Origin: Pararhizobium sp.
Lineage (GTDB): Bacteria; Pseudomonadota; Alphaproteobacteria; Rhizobiales; Rhizobiaceae
DNA length: 64,000 nt
NCBI GenBank assembly: GCA_017794825.1
Contig: CP051237.1
Span: forward strand, 2,666,001 to 2,730,000
Direction of reading: 5' to 3'
The notes below the pieces were generated by a model. It made no database searches. It saw nothing but the letters and a program-made list of their open reading frames with translations, and was not told the DNA's origin. Made by a program: the position numbers and the translations under genes. Positions 60,710 to 64,000 of the stretch are shown piece after piece (position 1 is the first letter of the stretch; each line of letters starts with the position of its first letter).

Positions 60710-61840
60710 TCAGTCCAGCGTGCGCCGGTATCGCAGCATGGCGATGATCGTGACGACGGTTACAATGATTACAAGCGCCCTCAGGTCGGGCGCAATATCG
60801 GCAAGACCGGCGCCCTTCAGCATCACCTTGCGGATGATGCGTATGAAATGGGTGGTGGGAATGATCGTGCCGATCGCCTGCGCCCAGCCGGGCATTGCGG
60901 CGAAGGGAAACATGAAACCCGACAGCAGGATCGACGGCAGCATGTAGAAGAAGGACATCTGCATGGCCTGCATCTGGCTCTTGGCGATGGTCGAATAGAG
61001 GAAACCCAGCGCCAGGTTGACGAGGATGAACAGGTTCAGGCCGATGAGGAAGGGCAGCGCCCGCCCTTCGAAGGGAACGCCGAAGACCAGGAAGGCGAGA
61101 AAGAAGAAGACCAGCGTCTGCACATAGCCGATCAGCACGTAGGGGATGATCTTGCCCAGCATGACCTCCGGTGCGCGGGCCGGTGTCGCAAGCAGCGTCT
61201 CCATCGTGCCTCGCTCGCTTTCGCGCACGATGGCGATCGCGGTGATCATTACCATGGTCATGGAAATGATGATCGCGAGCAGACCCGGAACGATGTTGTA
61301 GCTGGTCTTTCCCGCCGGATTGTAGCGCTTGTGGGCGATGACGTCGAAGGCTTCGGGTTCCGTCTGCAGATACCTCAATGGCCCGATGGCCAGATCCTGA
61401 ACTGTGTTGGCTGCGATCAGGGAAAGGGCGCTGGCGGCGGCGCCCGCGGTCGCCGGGTCCGAGGCGTCGACATCGACCAGCAGCGAAGGCCTGCGCCCGC
61501 GGATGATGTCGCGCTCGAAGTTCTCCGGAATGGTGACGACGAAAGCGGCGCGGCCGGATTTCAGCGCATGGTCGGCTTCCTCGGCGTTGGCGACCGTGCC
61601 CCGGAAATCGAAATAGGTCGATATCCGCATCGCCGAGATGAAACTGCGTGAGAAGGGTCCGCTTTCGTGAACTTCCACCAGCGAAGGCAGGTGACGCGGG
61701 TCGGAATTGATCGCATAGCCGAAGAGCAGCAACTGCATGATCGGTATCGCGATCATCATGGCGAACGTCATGCGGTCGCGCCGCATCTGAATGAACTCCT
61801 TGTTGAGGATCGCCATGAACCGGCTCGCCGAGAGCGCCAT
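60710..61840 (-). CDS. ABC-2 type permease, YbhS/YhhJ-like
   Basis: A 376-residue inner-membrane permease with one N-terminal helix (FAMMIAIPIMQLLLFGYA), a large periplasmic region (about 45-170) and five C-terminal helices ending with LVIIVTVVTIIAMLRYRR. The ABC-2 signature appears in ERGTMETLLATPARAPEVMLGKIIPY. The start MALSASRFMAILNKEFIQMRRD is typical. It lies 3 nt after the ATPase gene and is the last gene of a hlyD-ATPase-permease exporter. The E. coli ybhGFSR locus has two permeases; here one is seen. Confidence 0.92.
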   Translation of the reverse strand: MALSASRFMAILNKEFIQMRRDRMTFAMMIAIPIMQLLLFGYAINSDPRHLPSLVEVHESGPFSRSFISAMRISTYFDFRGTVANAEEADHALKSGRAAFVVTIPENFERDIIRGRRPSLLVDVDASDPATAGAAASALSLIAANTVQDLAIGPLRYLQTEPEAFDVIAHKRYNPAGKTSYNIVPGLLAIIISMTMVMITAIAIVRESERGTMETLLATPARAPEVMLGKIIPYVLIGYVQTLVFFFLAFLVFGVPFEGRALPFLIGLNLFILVNLALGFLYSTIAKSQMQAMQMSFFYMLPSILLSGFMFPFAAMPGWAQAIGTIIPTTHFIRIIRKVMLKGAGLADIAPDLRALVIIVTVVTIIAMLRYRRTLD

Positions 61841-61843
61841 CGT

Positions 61844-62785
61844 TCAAGCCTCCGCGCCTGCGAAATTGTCGGTCGAGCCCGCCATCAGATGGATGAACAC
61901 CTCCTCCAGACCGGCCGGTTGCTCCGTCCACTGCCAGGCGGTGTTTTCAAGCAGGGGTTCGAGGGCCTCGCGCAACGCCGCGCGGTCGGCGCCGGAGACG
62001 TGCAGCGCGGAGCCGAAGCGGGCGACTTGCTCCACTCCGTCGAGGTCTCTGAGCCTTTGTTCGAGTTCGGCGAGATCCGGGCCCTCGACACGCCAGGTGT
62101 GCAGCCCGACCATGTCCGGAATCGCCTTGGCCGGGCCGTCGATCAACTTCCGGCCATAGGCGATATAGGCGATGTTGTGACACTGGATCGCCTCGTCCAT
62201 GTAATGGGTTGAGACCAGAACCGTCACGCCGTTGTCTGAAAGCCGCCGGATCTCGTCCCAGAAGTCGCGTCGCGCTTTCGGATCAACGCCTGCAGTCGGT
62301 TCGTCGAGCAGCAGAAGGTCCGGTTTGTGCAGCAGGCAGGCGGCGAGCGCCAGACGCTGTTTCCAGCCGCCGGACAGTTCTCCGGCAAGCTGGCCCGACC
62401 GGTTGTGGAGGCCGAGATCCTTCAGCGCCTCGTCGATTTTGCTGCGGCGGTTCGGGACCTTGTACATGCGCGCCATGAAATCGAGGTTCTCGCGGATCGT
62501 CAGGTCGGAATAGAGGGAGAATTTCTGCGTCATGTAGCCGACATGTTCCTTGATCATGTCCGATTGCCCGAGAATGTCGTATCCGAGGCAGCTGCCGGTC
62601 CCGGCGTCGGGCGTGAGCAAGCCGCAAAGCATGCGGATCGTCGTCGTTTTGCCGCTGCCGTTCGGTCCGAGAAAGCCGTAAATCGCGCCTTTCGGAACGG
62701 AGATGGCGAAATCGTCGACCACCTTCTTATCGCCGAAACTCTTGCTGAGACCGGATACCTCGATGACGTTGGCCGTGTCATTCAT
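61844..62785 (-). CDS. ABC exporter ATPase, YbhF-like
   Basis: A 313-residue ABC ATPase driving the adjacent ABC-2 permease. Walker A is GPNGSGKTTTIRML (about residues 39-52), signature LSGGWKQRLALAACLL and Walker B LLLLDEPTAGVDPKA, then VLVSTHYMDEAIQC. The C-terminal 100 residues form the regulatory domain often seen in this group. It is half the size of E. coli YbhF, which has two ATPase domains. The ATG overlaps the HlyD-like stop by 8 nt. Confidence 0.94.
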   Translation of the reverse strand: MNDTANVIEVSGLSKSFGDKKVVDDFAISVPKGAIYGFLGPNGSGKTTTIRMLCGLLTPDAGTGSCLGYDILGQSDMIKEHVGYMTQKFSLYSDLTIRENLDFMARMYKVPNRRSKIDEALKDLGLHNRSGQLAGELSGGWKQRLALAACLLHKPDLLLLDEPTAGVDPKARRDFWDEIRRLSDNGVTVLVSTHYMDEAIQCHNIAYIAYGRKLIDGPAKAIPDMVGLHTWRVEGPDLAELEQRLRDLDGVEQVARFGSALHVSGADRAALREALEPLLENTAWQWTEQPAGLEEVFIHLMAGSTDNFAGAEA

Positions 62786-63731
62786 CGCGCAGCCTGACCT
62801 CGATCGGCTGGCCCGGCAGCAGACTGGTCGGTTGGTCCGGCCGGGCTTCCGCCAGGAATACGAGCTTGGCGCGCTCGTCGAGACTGTAGATGACGGGCGG
62901 GGTGAACTCCGCAGAGGACGTCAGGTAGGAAATATGCGCCGTCACCGGCTCGCCGCACCCGTCGCAAAAAATCGCTACGGGCATGCCGATCCTGATTGAG
63001 GCCCGCTGCGGCTCGGGTACATAAAAGCGGAAGCGCACTTCTCCGGGCGGCAGGATGGAAACCACCGGCGCGCCGGCTGCCACGAATTCACCGGGAAGAT
63101 AGTAGGTCTGTTCGACAAAACCCGTTGCAGGCGCCGTGACCTTGCGTTCGCCAAGGTCGATTTCGGCGCGTTCGACGGCGAGCCTGGCCTTGTCCACGGC
63201 GCTGCGCGCCCTTTCAAGTTCGGCCTGTCTTGCAGGCAGGCGCGCCACGTCCAGCTCCGCCATGCGTTGCGCCACGGCGGCGCTCGCCACATCGCGTTCC
63301 GATTCCCGTCGATCGAGATCACTGGCAGCGACGACGTTGCGTTTTTGCAGTGCGCTGGCGCGCTGATAGGACGCCTTAGCCAGTTCCAGATCAGCCTTCG
63401 CGCTGTTGAGTTGTTTTTCGATGACCGCGATTTCCTCGGGCCGCTTGCCGGTGGTTGCGTTTTCGAGGTTCATTTGCGCCGAAACCAGCTCGGCCCTGGC
63501 CTGTGCAAGGGCGTTTTCCTGCTTGTCGCGATCGAGGTCGAAAAGGAGCGCGTGGATCGTCACAGCCTCGCCGCGCGTCACGGCGAGAGATTCGATCACG
63601 CCGCTCGTTTCGGCCGCCACATAGACGTATTCGCCTTCGACATAACCGAACCATGCGCCCTGGTCCGCGGCGTCTCCGCCCGGCCAGAGGCCCGCGAAGA
63701 AGGCAACGATGCCTGCATAGATCCTGTCCAT
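62778..63731 (-). CDS. HlyD-family periplasmic adaptor, YbhG-like
   Basis: A 317-residue membrane fusion protein linking the inner-membrane exporter to an outer-membrane channel. A short N-terminal hydrophobic anchor (IYAGIVAFFAGLWP) is followed by the lipoyl half (VEGEYVYVAAETSGVIESLAV). A long alpha-helical coiled-coil hairpin (about 70-190, rich in A, E, R, L heptads) and a beta-barrel end (VRFRFYVPEPQRASIRIGMPV) follow. It is 1 bp after the TetR stop and overlaps the ATPase gene by 8 nt. The exported compound is unknown. Confidence 0.92.
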   Translation of the reverse strand: MDRIYAGIVAFFAGLWPGGDAADQGAWFGYVEGEYVYVAAETSGVIESLAVTRGEAVTIHALLFDLDRDKQENALAQARAELVSAQMNLENATTGKRPEEIAVIEKQLNSAKADLELAKASYQRASALQKRNVVAASDLDRRESERDVASAAVAQRMAELDVARLPARQAELERARSAVDKARLAVERAEIDLGERKVTAPATGFVEQTYYLPGEFVAAGAPVVSILPPGEVRFRFYVPEPQRASIRIGMPVAIFCDGCGEPVTAHISYLTSSAEFTPPVIYSLDERAKLVFLAEARPDQPTSLLPGQPIEVRLRDE

Positions 63732-63732
63732 C

Positions 63733-64000
63733 TCACGCGCCTTCCGGTTCTTTCGACAGACCGTTCATGAGGATGTCGAGATGACTTTCCAGAAACGCTT
63801 CCATCGTTTCCTCCGGCCGTCTCTCCATCCCGAAAACCTGAACGAGCAGGACATGCGCGATGAAGGGGCCAATCACGTTTCTCACCGCCAAGCGCGGATG
63901 GACGGGCCTGAAATACCCTTCTGCGACGCCGCGCTCGATCAGCTTCTCCATCGCCGAGACGCCACGGTCGAGCACTTCCCGGCGGTAAATTTCTGCAAGT
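63733..64000 (-). CDS. TetR family regulator of the exporter, 5' part beyond the window
   Basis: The C-terminal 88 residues of a TetR-family protein, cut by the window edge. The visible part (MEKLIERGVAEGYFRPVHPRLAVRNVIGPFIAHVL) fits a TetR ligand-binding domain that often ends with a poorly structured tail (NGLSKEPEGA). It precedes hlyD by 1 bp in the same direction, the arrangement seen for CecR and ybhGFSR, so it is probably the local repressor. The DNA-binding half is not visible. Confidence 0.82.
   Translation of the reverse strand, partial: LAEIYRREVLDRGVSAMEKLIERGVAEGYFRPVHPRLAVRNVIGPFIAHVLLVQVFGMERRPEETMEAFLESHLDILMNGLSKEPEGA

Overview
The window reads as chromosomal DNA of a marine or salt-adapted alphaproteobacterium, most likely order Hyphomicrobiales. 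Four things point there: a DUF1013/TrcR protein, a LexA box of the alphaproteobacterial form GAAC-N7-GAAC before an imuA-imuB-dnaE2 cassette, the alphaproteobacterial curli chaperone CsgH, and an arsR/arsC/aqpS/arsH arsenic operon of the rhizobial kind. Coding density and GC are high except in one AT-rich islet at about 32.25-33.6 kb. I saw no insertion sequence, integrase, CRISPR array or rRNA. One tRNA (Gly-GCC) is present. All statements come from reading the sequence; no database search was run.

Layout. 0-2.7 kb: partial acs divergent from trcR. 2.8-8.5 kb: SOS mutagenesis cassette. 8.5-10.3 kb: DUF454 membrane protein and a PLP decarboxylase. 10.4-14.3 kb: glucosylglycerate operon (GH13 phosphorylase, HAD phosphatase, GpgS-like synthase). 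14.4-17.3 kb: EutC-like cyclodeaminase, AsnC regulator and a class III aminotransferase, resembling a piece of an ectoine-degradation locus. 17.4-22.5 kb: CPA1 antiporter, an acyl-CoA ligase and a divergent flavin-dependent halogenase-like protein. 22.7-32.2 kb: mostly single genes (L,D-transpeptidase, DUF6151, alpha/beta hydrolase, topoisomerase IB, dienelactone hydrolase, DUF1697, LLM oxidoreductase, receiver protein, lipoprotein, S10 peptidase). 32.4-33.6 kb: AT-rich DUF488 pair. 33.7-40.5 kb: LuxR-type regulator, amidase and a branched-chain/amide-type ABC importer.

40.5-44.4 kb: DEAD-box helicase with a duplicated leader, a small lipoprotein, a PQQ-type aldose dehydrogenase, and a Gdx/SugE guanidinium exporter preceded by a guanidine-II (mini-ykkC) riboswitch. 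44.4-46.7 kb: arsenic operon with an operator/promoter that predicts a leaderless arsR mRNA. 46.8-48.8 kb: O-methyltransferase and formyltransferase. 49.0-50.5 kb: two curlin subunits flanking csgH, each gene followed by a hairpin. 50.6-55.5 kb: a TRAP transporter divergent from a cytoplasmic TAXI-like protein and a GntR regulator, with paired inverted operator candidates between them. 55.8-60.7 kb: a D,D-carboxypeptidase, tRNA-Gly, and a housekeeping run (prolyl-tRNA editing protein, thioredoxin-TPR, LON-domain protein, Trm112-like, TetR). 60.7-64 kb: ABC-2 exporter (HlyD, ATPase, permease) behind a partial TetR gene.

How the parts fit. Several modules suit life with osmotic and chemical stress: glucosylglycerate turnover, possible ectoine catabolism, Na+/H+ exchange, arsenic and guanidine export, SOS mutagenesis and curli matrix. 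The observations I would follow up first are the TAXI-like/TRAP/GntR unit, the riboswitch, the DUF488 islet, the 18-bp perfect palindrome before the amidase operon, and the leaderless arsR promoter.
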